This document shows, in pieces, positions 17,451 to 27,300 of a stretch of DNA of 64,000 nt. The position numbers were made by a program, and so were the translations under genes. The notes under the pieces are model-generated. The model had not been told where the DNA came from, did not search any database, and worked only from the letters and a program-made list of their open reading frames with translations. Origin of the DNA: Rhabdochromatium marinum (GTDB taxonomy: Bacteria; Pseudomonadota; Gammaproteobacteria; Chromatiales; Chromatiaceae); NCBI RefSeq assembly GCF_016583795.1, contig NZ_NRRS01000011.1:62001-126000 (forward strand), read 5' to 3'. The stretch's first letter is position 1. Each line of letters opens with the position of its first letter.

Positions 17451-20400
17451 TTAAATCCTGAGCAAAAGACGGCATGTTTCCGCAAGACGAACTGTTACCT
17501 CGGTATGCATTTCGGGTGAGGGATAATATTCGTTCTTATCTGTATTGTTTTTACGTTTCGAGAACACATGTACCGGGCGTCCGTCGAAGCGGCTGATCAG
17601 CGGCTGCGGTATTCCTGGATGACCGACATACTCAACATAGCCGTTGGCCAGGAGACAAAGCTTCTCTACCATGTCGCGGTTAACAAAATGAGGATACCTG
17701 AAATTTGGGGTTGCTTCGTAGCGCAAGGTTTGAATGCAAAACCCTGAACCGGTATCCGGAGTGCGTGTCGAAAACCAAAGAAGAACCTTTGGAACCTGTA
17801 TAGCTGTTAGCAGCTCAGTCATCTCCTCCATCCAGTTTGCACGGATTTCGCGTTGCAACTGGTCAATGATTTCGGGTGCTTCGTTTTCCAAAAATTCCTT
17901 GTAAACTTTATCCGCAAATCGTGGCGATTTTGAGTATCCTGGGCGCTTGTCCTGCAAAATCGCATTTTTGATGGAAATGGGTTTAAAAAATGAGGTTTCG
18001 ACCCCACGAGCACTCGGGATCTGCACGACCACGAGAGCCGCCTTGTTGATGTGTTCTAGAATCCCCGGGCATTCCAGGAAATATCGTGGCTTGCCGCCGC
18101 CATGACCCAAATTCAGCGTTTCGAGACCGAGTGTCTTGCCAAGTTGCTCCGAATAGGGCTGCGCTACGAATCGTCCCAGCGTCTGTGCGCCACCAATGCA
18201 GGCAAGATATCCGCCTTGGGCAAGATTGGACGGTGCAGGTCCCCGGTAGTACACCTCGCCATTCGGGTGAGGAATTGCATCGCTTCCGGGGAGCAACTGG
18301 TAATCGTAATCGATAATTTCTTTATCCTCGTCCTGGTATTTATATCTCTGAGGTTCTGGGCGTTGTTTCCTCTGAGTCCGGGAGGGGGGTGAGGTTAGCG
18401 GTTGCTTTGTCGTCTGATTTTGATCACGCACTGGCACATCTGCCAGGTAACCCCAATATTCAGGATCCCATTCGTGTTTGCGAAGAAGATCCAGAAATTG
18501 TTGACCGAATTCATCAAATATGCGGTTTTTCCAGAATGGCGATAAACTAGCACGCGCCGGTGAATTTGTTTTCCCGCTTTTATCGAAGAGAAGCTCTAAA
18601 TCTGCATACTCTTGAGAATTTTCATCCTTTGCGATGGCGAGCTTTTGAAGTTGCTCGAATGAATGGCTTGAAATACGCGCGTTTCTCCTTGTTGAGGATT
18701 CCATGATGGAGCGCATGCTGTCGGAATCAATCTGCATGGCTTCGGCAAGCCGGGTTGCAAACACCTCAGGTTCGCGGGCCAGAGCTTCGAATGGGAGAAT
18801 GGTGATCTGCTCAGCACCCAGCAGACTGTAGGCCTCGGCAGTCTGCGAGACAGCGAGTCTTCCGAGCATTCCATGGGAGGGGCGATCCCATTCGATTTCA
18901 AGCCACTCCTCAATGGATAGGAATCGGGGCAAGGTATCGAAACGATCAGTTAAATGAGAGGGCATGGCTTGTTTTTTTGAGTTCAACCGTTCGAGAACCT
19001 GGAAGTAGGTGGATTCGATCATTGAGAACGGTGAGCGAATGACCATGATGATATGGAAAGGATGATGAAGATCCGCGAGTCGCTGCACGAATCGTTGAGT
19101 CTGCTTTAGGCCAAGACAGCTTAAGCCCTCACTTGACCAGAGGGGTATAAGTTCTTCGCCAGCGATTGGCAGAATCTGTTCGTGAAAGATCTTTCGCGCT
19201 CGATCAGGTTCGACTTGCTGCTCTTTTAATAGGTTCTGAAAAAAATCCTGAACCATTGGTTGTCGTATCTGTTGGGTAAGTCTAGTAAAAAACCCCATGA
19301 AAGCAATCTCGGGATGCTGCGGAAAAACCTCGAACTGAAGAGTTGATGTGGCCGTTTTTGGCAACCCGATGTGCAGAAAGAATGGTCGCTTGCTTGATAT
19401 CAGCTTCTTTGTTGTTTTTTTGTTTATCGATATTCGGTTTGGTTTATTTTTAAACTCATGGATTAAGCCATCCACGAGTTTTTCAAAAAACACCATCACA
19501 GAATGATCAATCTCCTCTGTATCTTTAAATGATTGGTCATCAATATGAAACAATGTTTTTCGTGTTGGAAACCATTTTGTTCGAACTTTTTCGTTGGTTG
19601 CCAGAAATAAATTCTGAATGGTCTCTGCCGTTTCTTTCGAAGGCATTTGACCTTTTCCGGTATACATTTCGCTAATAATTCTTACTAGCGAGCTTCGGAA
19701 AGTATCACGCCCGACCCCTTCAATAAAAACAGGTAACTTATTGTTAATAATACGCAGTAAATGCTGACCCATTGGCTGAACGGATTGATTGAACATCTTT
19801 GGATGCTCGAATTCAGCAATATCAAGCCCGATCTCGCGGCAGAAATCTTTCACAACATCATTTTGGAACAGTTCGTTTTTATCGAAAATTTTAGCGATCA
19901 CATGATCTTTTCCAAAAACCTCTGCCCAGCCACTTAAATAGGTATCGTAATTGTAATATGGGTTGTCTGGGAGGCATTGGAGCAAATGCTCATCAAGAGT
20001 TAAATTTGTACCGGATTTTAACTCTGTTGAATATCGAGAAATCGCCATTAAAATCTGAGGGCGAATATAGCTGTATATCGTTATTTTGTTAAAAAAAATA
20101 GACAATAAATTTTGTAATTTTTTCTTGCCCTCTGCGTTCGTGATTCTAGAGTGAAAGTGTTCGCTAGAAAATACTACTGTATGAATGTCTTGATCGATGG
20201 ATGCAAGTTCCTTTGCAAAAGCATCCATGAATTGCTTTTCAAACGCTTGCTTTTTTTCTAAGGTGTCGATTAAATGGTTTCTGGTGTAATCGTCGAAAAC
20301 TTGCTCGTCAAGGCAGAACGCGCTGAGCTTTCGATCATCAATGAGTCCGGTTGACTTCATGAAATAATAGCCTTGCGCGCGCAGTCCAATCCGATTGCTA

Positions 20401-22529
20401 TGCAAAAATTTCTGTATCGAGGAGCTTCCGGTCTTCTCGGTGCCAATATGGACAATTGCGGTTAATTTGGATTCTTGGGTAGGTTTTGGAAGTAGAGTTT
20501 GTGCTGTCATCAGTGATTCATCCACGCATGCATCTTCATGTACGTTGTGATTGTGATTGCAGAAAGGCCAGATACCCATATGGCTGCCTTGCCAAGATCG
20601 GCAATGTGTGCCATTCAGAATAACATCGAGCAATTGGGCGGCACTTTGTTTCCAGGTGAGCCAAGGCAGGCCGGTGGAAGGACGATGGGTACCGGAACGC
20701 CATGCCTCGAACCAGGTGACAATGGCGGTGGCCAGGGTTTCGGGCTTGTGATCGTCAGGGAAATAGGTGGCATGGTCGCCAGCGACTTCGCGAAAAACAC
20801 CCAGATCTCTTACCAGTAGCGGCAATCCGTGACGGGCCGCTTCGATGAGCGGCAGGCCAAAGCCCTCGCCTTCGCTGGCCATCAGGCAAAGGGTGGCGAC
20901 TGCATAGACTCTGTCCAGGTACTCGTCACTAATCCCCGGTAGCCATAACAACCGCCGCTTGCGCTCGGGATGTCGATCCAGACGTTCGGTCAGCCCGTCG
21001 ACTTTCCAGCCTGGCTTGCCGACAACGACCAGATTGAAGTCAAGACCTTGGCGCCAGAGGATCTCGCAGGCCGATAAAGCTTGAGCATGCCCCTTGCGCG
21101 GTTCGAGGGTACCGACCATCAGCACACTGGGCCGCGTGGTCAGTTGCGCGAGCACCAGAGCTGTTTCGGGCGTCAGACCTTTGGTTGGCTTACTGTTCTC
21201 CGTATCGGCACCGTGATGAAACCAACCAATGTGCAAAGGAAGCGCGCGCTCGGGTTTGTGTGTATTCAGCCAGGCAACATATTCATCCGCAGTCGATTTG
21301 GAAACGGTAATCACTTGATCCGCTGTGCTGCTTGCAGATAACCAGCGCGCATGTTGGGTCGATGCACCGTCGGGAAAGGCGTGCGGCAATGAGACCGGCA
21401 GCAAATCATGCAGCACGAAACAGATCCGAACGCCCCGACGTCGCCATTCCAACCAGACAGGCTGTTGTAACAGCATCAGTTCGGGGCACCAATCCAAGCC
21501 AACAAAGTAATCCCCTGGCCATGCCTCGACATAAGGAGCTTTTTTCCCATCACTGGGGTGACCCAGAAAAGCAGTGGTCCAGTGATGCGCATAACGATAG
21601 CCTGGCTTTCTTTTTGTGGCATACACTGGCTCGACTTGAAAACCCTCTGGCGGTTGCTGAAGCCAAGCAGACAAAATGGCACGGGCAACCCGTTGTATCC
21701 CTGTTCGCTCATCATGCTGAACAAGCTGGGAAACATCGATGAGAAGCTGAGGTTGTCGCGGTTGCGGGGGATGATTGCGCGCCAGGCAGACGGCCAGGGC
21801 TGGCCAGAGATCCTTGGGTGTGTGGACGAGTGCCTGAGTTGCGCTCCGGATTGCCTGTGCGGCGGAGCATCCCGTGTTGGTGGACTGGATGCGTGATGCG
21901 GGATTTGAGCGTTTCGTCAGGAAGTGCCAAACGTGATGCGCCCTGGCTTCCCAACGGGAGTGCCCCTCGGCGGCAATCGTCACTGTATCAACGTGAGAGC
22001 CGCCCAAGTGCCGAAGCGCATTTCTGGCACCTGCCTCCGTATAGACCAGGAGAAGATCGGCGCGACGCAGGTGATCGATTTGTGTCAGACCATGCCGGTG
22101 ACGCATTTGTGAAATTGCGTCATGCAGGATGACGGCCGTTGGCAGTTTTACGGATCGACCGATTGATACGACGGCATCATGATTGATGCCGTCGCACCAA
22201 GAGCTGAGCAGTATCCAGTCAGGTTCCAGGGAAGCAAGAAAGTATTCGCGCAGGATTTCGGCAGTCTGACGATGCTCGATAGACTTCGGATCGCTCGCCG
22301 CGACAAGCGGTGGACATGACCAGACGCGAATGGAATTCGCTGGCAACAGGTCAATAAAGGCGGCGCGTATCGGCTCAATGGTATCGGCAAAGTTGGCGTT
22401 AAGTGCAATCAGGACGTCATGGTGTTCTCGTGTTCGAACCAATTCCTGCGCAAGGGCTATCGCATTCTGGCCGATGTCGCGCTGCCGACTTGCGCTTTGA
22501 GCGCCTTGAAGATCGATGACCAGGCGCAT
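17451..22529 (-). CDS. Giant glycosyltransferase / double sulfotransferase / DUF6473-like fusion
   Basis: One uninterrupted 1,692-residue frame with at least four modules. Residues 1-~210 resemble the N-terminal half of a GT4 enzyme (MRLVIDLQGAQSASRQRDIG). Residues ~262-640 are a GT4 glycosyltransferase (LLIDVSQLVQHDERTGIQR; LMVGTLEPRKGH near 470; EGEGFGLPLIEA near 550). Residues ~690-1040 are a sulfotransferase with loop HIGTEKTGSSSIQKFL. Residues ~1048-1370 are a second one with loop HIGLPKTATSTLQ. Residues ~1395-1692 resemble DUF6473. The DNA changes from GC-rich (glycosyltransferase part) to AT-rich (most of the first sulfotransferase) near 20480, so the gene looks like a mosaic. Met674 sits at the junction but has no good ribosome site. 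It probably couples sugar transfer and sulfation of a surface polymer. Confidence 0.8.
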   Translation of the reverse strand: MRLVIDLQGAQSASRQRDIGQNAIALAQELVRTREHHDVLIALNANFADTIEPIRAAFIDLLPANSIRVWSCPPLVAASDPKSIEHRQTAEILREYFLASLEPDWILLSSWCDGINHDAVVSIGRSVKLPTAVILHDAISQMRHRHGLTQIDHLRRADLLLVYTEAGARNALRHLGGSHVDTVTIAAEGHSRWEARAHHVWHFLTKRSNPASRIQSTNTGCSAAQAIRSATQALVHTPKDLWPALAVCLARNHPPQPRQPQLLIDVSQLVQHDERTGIQRVARAILSAWLQQPPEGFQVEPVYATKRKPGYRYAHHWTTAFLGHPSDGKKAPYVEAWPGDYFVGLDWCPELMLLQQPVWLEWRRRGVRICFVLHDLLPVSLPHAFPDGASTQHARWLSASSTADQVITVSKSTADEYVAWLNTHKPERALPLHIGWFHHGADTENSKPTKGLTPETALVLAQLTTRPSVLMVGTLEPRKGHAQALSACEILWRQGLDFNLVVVGKPGWKVDGLTERLDRHPERKRRLLWLPGISDEYLDRVYAVATLCLMASEGEGFGLPLIEAARHGLPLLVRDLGVFREVAGDHATYFPDDHKPETLATAIVTWFEAWRSGTHRPSTGLPWLTWKQSAAQLLDVILNGTHCRSWQGSHMGIWPFCNHNHNVHEDACVDESLMTAQTLLPKPTQESKLTAIVHIGTEKTGSSSIQKFLHSNRIGLRAQGYYFMKSTGLIDDRKLSAFCLDEQVFDDYTRNHLIDTLEKKQAFEKQFMDAFAKELASIDQDIHTVVFSSEHFHSRITNAEGKKKLQNLLSIFFNKITIYSYIRPQILMAISRYSTELKSGTNLTLDEHLLQCLPDNPYYNYDTYLSGWAEVFGKDHVIAKIFDKNELFQNDVVKDFCREIGLDIAEFEHPKMFNQSVQPMGQHLLRIINNKLPVFIEGVGRDTFRSSLVRIISEMYTGKGQMPSKETAETIQNLFLATNEKVRTKWFPTRKTLFHIDDQSFKDTEEIDHSVMVFFEKLVDGLIHEFKNKPNRISINKKTTKKLISSKRPFFLHIGLPKTATSTLQFEVFPQHPEIAFMGFFTRLTQQIRQPMVQDFFQNLLKEQQVEPDRARKIFHEQILPIAGEELIPLWSSEGLSCLGLKQTQRFVQRLADLHHPFHIIMVIRSPFSMIESTYFQVLERLNSKKQAMPSHLTDRFDTLPRFLSIEEWLEIEWDRPSHGMLGRLAVSQTAEAYSLLGAEQITILPFEALAREPEVFATRLAEAMQIDSDSMRSIMESSTRRNARISSHSFEQLQKLAIAKDENSQEYADLELLFDKSGKTNSPARASLSPFWKNRIFDEFGQQFLDLLRKHEWDPEYWGYLADVPVRDQNQTTKQPLTSPPSRTQRKQRPEPQRYKYQDEDKEIIDYDYQLLPGSDAIPHPNGEVYYRGPAPSNLAQGGYLACIGGAQTLGRFVAQPYSEQLGKTLGLETLNLGHGGGKPRYFLECPGILEHINKAALVVVQIPSARGVETSFFKPISIKNAILQDKRPGYSKSPRFADKVYKEFLENEAPEIIDQLQREIRANWMEEMTELLTAIQVPKVLLWFSTRTPDTGSGFCIQTLRYEATPNFRYPHFVNRDMVEKLCLLANGYVEYVGHPGIPQPLISRFDGRPVHVFSKRKNNTDKNEYYPSPEMHTEVTVRLAETCRLLLRI

Positions 22530-22559
22530 TTAGCCAATCTCGGAAGTGATGGACATGTT

Positions 22560-25500
22560 TTACCCGAGACGCCCATGCGGCGCGTGAATGCGCTGGATGT
22601 CAGCGACTAGCCGCCGCCAGTCGCTTAAGGGGCGGGAGATGCGAGTACCGTCGCGCTCCAGCAAATCGAGAATCGCGGGTAGGCGCGCGATCAGAGCGGT
22701 GATGAGCGCTTGATCGGCATCGGCAAACTCTTGCCAGATGTTGATGTCCATAGCGTTGGGTTCAAAGCGCAGTTCATGATTGGCACCAAAGGCGTTGTGG
22801 GTTTCGGCAAACCAGGAGATCAGCGGATTGTGATGTTCCATGGCGGGAAATTCGAGCTTGGGATGGGTGCCGAAGTGCCCGGGGGCAAGGTTGGCGCAGG
22901 ACAGGCGCAGCTCCCAGCGTGGCCAGCGGTGCTCGTTGAAAGCCACCGGTTTCATGGCAAGCCACAGGTGTTCATAGTCCGGGTTGACCTGCTCGCGCTC
23001 GAGGCTGACGTGGTTGAAGCGCAACACGCTGGCAGCAGGAGCTAGCGCTTGTTGGGTTTGGCGCAGCGCAGTGCGCCAGCAGTGGCGGTCAATGTACTCA
23101 GGTAAAGCACAGGCACTCGGATTGTCCAGGACGTCGGCGAATAGAATCAGCAGCAGGCGCAGACATTCCCAGTCGCACAGTGGCCAGTCGCAAAGGCTGG
23201 GATCGGCCGCCGGCCAGTGGCAATCATCGAGTGGGTGATGGCGGGCTGGGTCAGCGGCGTTGGGTGCGAAGGTGACGTGGAGTTGAGAACCCTCTAGCCA
23301 GGTCCAGACATCAATTCGTGGGAAGGTCTGGCCGGCGGCACGAAGGTCTTGGATCTGCCAGTTCAGCGCGGTGGGTTTACTCTTCCCTGCCCTTTCTGGT
23401 TCACCCGCGTGGGTCACAGCGAGATGGCCAACATCGTAAAGATTGGGATAGCGGAGCTGGAGCCGGTGCCAGCGGGCTTCAGCCTCCTCGCGTTGTTGTT
23501 CGGCTTCCTGGTGTTCGAGGAAAGATTGTTCGAGTTCTTGCTGTAGCTGGCGCAGTTCCAGTAGCAGGAGTTCGTTCGTTTTCTGGCGTTCTTGATGTCG
23601 TGCTTCGATTTGGGCGATGCGCCTTGTGCATTCGGCCTTTTCTTTGACGCACGCTTCCCGCTGTCTTCTTTCCGCATCTCGTGCATGACGTTCTGCATCG
23701 AGATCCGCGCTTAGCGTTGTCATGCGGGCCTGATTTTTACAATCTTTTGCACAGCGATCGAATCCGCAGCTTTCCGTGTTACTCTCCTGAGTCGCGGTGA
23801 CTTCCTGCAAGAGACTGGAGACCTCGGGATAATCAACCTGTTTGGCTAAGATCAGGCGGTAGCGGGCACCGACGGCGACTGGACTGAATGTTTCTTGGAT
23901 CAGTCGCTGTCCGGCTTTAGCCAATGCCTGCCGGGGTGCTTGATCGGCCATGAGGCGTTGCATCCACCAAGCTGCATGATCCACATCCGGCTCGGCCCAT
24001 TGCTGGCCCGCGCCAAAGGGGTAGTCATCCACGCCCAAGGTAACGAAGCGATGATCAACCAGTGCGGCAGTTGTCGGTAAGGTGAAGTCCATATTGCCGG
24101 AGTAGCCGGTGGCGATGACCGGCTTGCCGAGCAGCATGGCCTCGGCCAAACCGCGACCGAAGCCTTCGCTGCGATGCAGCGAGAGATAACAGTCGCAGGC
24201 GCGGTAGAGGTCGAGCAGGATCGGACGGGCAAGTGTTTGAGGAAGTACACGAATGCGTGGATCGGCTTTCTCCTCGGCAAGCAATTGCTGCCACAGCGGA
24301 TGCTCCGCCTTGGCGCGCATGGCCTTGATCACCAATCCAGCCGGTTCGTCGCCGCGCGGAAAGGCGCGGCGAAAGGCAGCGATACAGGCCTGGGGGTTTT
24401 TGCGCGCGAAACTCGAGAGCGCATCGAATGCGAAGATGAACAGAAAGCTCTCTGGCGGCAGGCCAAAGTCCTGACGGGTCTGGTGGGCAGTGGGTGTGAC
24501 ATCGACGGCCATCGGCAGGTGATGCACGGGTTTGGGGCAGGAGGCTGCGTAGGCATGATAGGCGAAGCGGCTGGAGGCCCAAACTTCGTCGATCAACTCA
24601 TAGGCGTGGTGCCAATCTAATGGCCATTCGGGCAATTCCCAGGGCCAGTAACCGATGCTACGGCGTCCATCGAACAGGCGCGAACCTTCAATTGCGGCAA
24701 CGCGGGCAGTCTCAATGCCAGTGGTGCAAAAGAGATTGATGGCGTATGGCAACTGGTCGCTGACCAAGGCCAGTGCACTATCGTCGTTTTGGCAGACCTC
24801 GGCACCGGGTGCAATGTTATAAATGCAACAGGGGATACCGGCGGCCTGGCAGGCGATCGCGGCCATGCGCACGTCTTCGCCAATGCCGAACTGGCCATGG
24901 GCGGAGCCGATCAAATTCACGCCGAAAGGCAGTTTTTTGGGTGCACGATGGATGACCGGTGGCGTTGGGTCGTGACGTTGCTCCGACCAGATGGTCAGTT
25001 GTGTTAGGCGACGCAGTACGGGATAGGCCTGTTGCCCCTCGAAACTGCTAGCCCAGTGGTGAAAGGTTGGTGCGGCAGGGTCAGGAAAGCGAGCGCGCAA
25101 GTTAGAATCAGCTTTGTGAAGGAGCTTCAGGATGCGCGGGACGGAGGCCTGCTCGGGATCAGGCGCCATGAGTATGCGCATCTGGGTTTCGTCGATGGTG
25201 TCGGCAAGCGGGTATTCGATCAAGCCAAAGGTGAAGAACCAGCCGAGCAGGGCATTAGCGCCGGCTGTCGTGCTGGGATCGAAGGCCTGTTGCAGATCAG
25301 GGCGTTGCTGCCAGATCAATTTCATCAGGCGGGTCAGCGGCAGGAAGCTGTCGACCTGTTCTGGTATCAGTTCCAGCAGGGGCGAGTCGAACGGGCCAGA
25401 GTGTTCAGCCAGGCTGCGGTATTCCGTCGGGCCGCTGATCAGGCACCAGAAGGCGAAGTACTCTGGATCCTGGTCGACTTGTGCGCGCAAATCGGGCCGG

Positions 25501-25997
25501 GTGAGCCAGATGGTACGCAACAGATGGTTGCGAATCAGACGTGGCGGAGCGATCGTTGGATTGTTTACTGCAGGATTCGCCTCCTCAACGGTCAGTACGG
25601 CGATTCCCAGTGGCTGCGATTCAACAAAAAAACCGACAGTGATTATTTCACCAAATTCAACAACATCGATTTCTTGGCTAAAACCCACTTGTAACTGGCT
25701 GGTTTCCAGCGCTTCCGTGCTGTTGTTGGAGAACTTTTTTGCAAAATGTTCCCACACGTCTTTTCGTACTTTTGTGAACTCCAAATTAAGCGTTTTATTG
25801 TTAGTCCTGATCCACCATTTTTCCAAGGGCATCCAGGGTTGTTGCACCGCCCACCCGGAGATGCAAATCCTGGCGCCGCAAACAATGTCGCTCGCTTTTG
25901 GCGACTCAAGATGCCAGCGCACCGCTTTTGTTCTAAGGAGCTGTGTTTCTCTGATTTCTGATATTCGAACGACACTTGTTGCCTGTTTTTGGCTCAT
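22560..25997 (-). CDS. Multidomain glycosyltransferase with coiled coil (GT4-type)
   Basis: A 1,145-residue protein; TTG 26000 is in frame but ATG 25997 is the natural start. Residues ~1-150 are a beta-rich segment (ARICISGWAVQ), and ~150-340 are helical with repeated 'IWLTRPDLR/IWQQRPDLQ' units. Residues ~356-740 are a GT4 catalytic domain (NLIGSAHGQFGIGEDVR; SIGYWPWELPEWP; YLSLHRSEGFGRGLAEAML near 605, with the conserved EGFG). Residues ~760-860 form a charged coiled coil (AERHARDAERRQREA...). The C-terminal ~280 residues are unassigned. It ends 30 bases before the giant fusion gene and starts 25 bases after the next glycosyltransferase, so it belongs to the same operon. It probably builds a surface glycan. 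Confidence 0.8.
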   Translation of the reverse strand: MSQKQATSVVRISEIRETQLLRTKAVRWHLESPKASDIVCGARICISGWAVQQPWMPLEKWWIRTNNKTLNLEFTKVRKDVWEHFAKKFSNNSTEALETSQLQVGFSQEIDVVEFGEIITVGFFVESQPLGIAVLTVEEANPAVNNPTIAPPRLIRNHLLRTIWLTRPDLRAQVDQDPEYFAFWCLISGPTEYRSLAEHSGPFDSPLLELIPEQVDSFLPLTRLMKLIWQQRPDLQQAFDPSTTAGANALLGWFFTFGLIEYPLADTIDETQMRILMAPDPEQASVPRILKLLHKADSNLRARFPDPAAPTFHHWASSFEGQQAYPVLRRLTQLTIWSEQRHDPTPPVIHRAPKKLPFGVNLIGSAHGQFGIGEDVRMAAIACQAAGIPCCIYNIAPGAEVCQNDDSALALVSDQLPYAINLFCTTGIETARVAAIEGSRLFDGRRSIGYWPWELPEWPLDWHHAYELIDEVWASSRFAYHAYAASCPKPVHHLPMAVDVTPTAHQTRQDFGLPPESFLFIFAFDALSSFARKNPQACIAAFRRAFPRGDEPAGLVIKAMRAKAEHPLWQQLLAEEKADPRIRVLPQTLARPILLDLYRACDCYLSLHRSEGFGRGLAEAMLLGKPVIATGYSGNMDFTLPTTAALVDHRFVTLGVDDYPFGAGQQWAEPDVDHAAWWMQRLMADQAPRQALAKAGQRLIQETFSPVAVGARYRLILAKQVDYPEVSSLLQEVTATQESNTESCGFDRCAKDCKNQARMTTLSADLDAERHARDAERRQREACVKEKAECTRRIAQIEARHQERQKTNELLLLELRQLQQELEQSFLEHQEAEQQREEAEARWHRLQLRYPNLYDVGHLAVTHAGEPERAGKSKPTALNWQIQDLRAAGQTFPRIDVWTWLEGSQLHVTFAPNAADPARHHPLDDCHWPAADPSLCDWPLCDWECLRLLLILFADVLDNPSACALPEYIDRHCWRTALRQTQQALAPAASVLRFNHVSLEREQVNPDYEHLWLAMKPVAFNEHRWPRWELRLSCANLAPGHFGTHPKLEFPAMEHHNPLISWFAETHNAFGANHELRFEPNAMDINIWQEFADADQALITALIARLPAILDLLERDGTRISRPLSDWRRLVADIQRIHAPHGRLG

Positions 25998-26022
25998 CAA
26001 GCTTCAATTCCGTGAGTCCGCT

Positions 26023-27282
26023 CTACCGAGCAACATTGCCTTCGATCAAAGAGCGATAAAGCGCCAGATGCTCAGCGAGACAATCAGTCAAGGCGGTAGG
26101 CGGGCGCAGAGTGCCGTGGAGACCTTCCCATAATTCCGCATCCGTGGCGGCGCGCGCCATGACTTGCGCGAGACTGAAGGAATCATTGGTACGAAAATGC
26201 AGTCCATCGCGGCCATCCACCACTTTTTCCCGCAGGCCGCCGATATCGCTGCACAAGATGGGCTTGCGGGCGGCCAGGGCTTCTTCAACCACTAGGGGGG
26301 CGTTTTCCCACCAGGTCGATGGAATGATGATCCAGTCGTAGCTGGCCATCAGTGTCTGGGTTTCACTTGGGGGATAAGCTCCAAACCAATGCGCGTAAGC
26401 CTTGGCCGTGGTGAACGCGGCTTGCAGTTGTGTCTGACGCTCGGCAGCTTGCAGGTTAAGGGTGCCATGGATGCCAAGCTCGAATTCAACCCCCTGTTCA
26501 TTTAAGGCTTGACCCGCCTGCAACAGCAGCTCGACACCTTTGAAAGGTGTCAGTTGACCGAAAAAACCAAACCGCCGATGCTGAGCATGCGTCATTGCCT
26601 GATCGGCAAAGAACGGCCGATTCGCCTCCTGAATGGCGATGCCGTTGGCGATATGCGTCAGCTTCTCTGGCGGCAATCCCCAGGCGCGAAAGCGTTCGCG
26701 CAGGAATTGGCTGGGACAGACCAGACGGTCAAGAGACGCAAAAAAACGCTTAAACCACTGCTCACGAAGAAAAAACTGGTCGAACGACCGATCAGGCCGG
26801 CAACGCGCGCATTGATGCAGAGACGCCTGATCACAGAGATTGCCATCGGCGCGTACCATTTGCCCATTGAGTGGGCAGATAGCCCAATACTCGTGGAGCG
26901 TCAGCACCGTTTTGCAGGAGGGGCACCGATTGCGCGCCATCCGGAAGGCCTCGATTCCGACCATGACAAAATGATGGAAGTGGATCAGGTCTGGGTCGAT
27001 GCGCTCGAACAACCGGCCGAGCGTTTCGAGGACGCGAGGGTCGCCGCGCCCGGTGAAAAAATCGAAGGCACCGCCGCGCAGTGCCAGATCATTGGGATCC
27101 TGCGGATCTAACGCGAGAGTGTCCCAAGTGGCGGTGTCCGGCAACAGCTCCGGATAGACGACACCGATGTAGAAAACATCCTGCCCAGCCTGGCGGAGGG
27201 CCTGGTACAGCGAGTAGGCGACCAGCTCGCCACCGCCGGGATGGAAGGCCGGATGTCCGTGCGCAACAAACAGCAAACGCAT
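26023..27282 (-). CDS. GT4-family glycosyltransferase
   Basis: A 419-residue cytosolic or peripheral glycosyltransferase. The N-terminal LLFVAHGHPAFHPGGGELVA is the glycine-rich acceptor-domain start of GT4 enzymes. HFHHFVMVGIEAF and a cysteine-containing stretch (CPSCKTVLTLHEYWAICPLN, about 140-160, then CDQASLHQCARCRPD) follow. The donor domain includes FGFFGQLTPFKGVELLLQA and PSTWWENAPLVVEEALAARK, the family's E-x7-E region. It begins 18 bases after the RTX gene stop. The sugar donor cannot be predicted. Confidence 0.88.
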   Translation of the reverse strand: MRLLFVAHGHPAFHPGGGELVAYSLYQALRQAGQDVFYIGVVYPELLPDTATWDTLALDPQDPNDLALRGGAFDFFTGRGDPRVLETLGRLFERIDPDLIHFHHFVMVGIEAFRMARNRCPSCKTVLTLHEYWAICPLNGQMVRADGNLCDQASLHQCARCRPDRSFDQFFLREQWFKRFFASLDRLVCPSQFLRERFRAWGLPPEKLTHIANGIAIQEANRPFFADQAMTHAQHRRFGFFGQLTPFKGVELLLQAGQALNEQGVEFELGIHGTLNLQAAERQTQLQAAFTTAKAYAHWFGAYPPSETQTLMASYDWIIIPSTWWENAPLVVEEALAARKPILCSDIGGLREKVVDGRDGLHFRTNDSFSLAQVMARAATDAELWEGLHGTLRPPTALTDCLAEHLALYRSLIEGNVAR

Positions 27283-27300
27283 GGAAGGTTGCTGCCGAGG

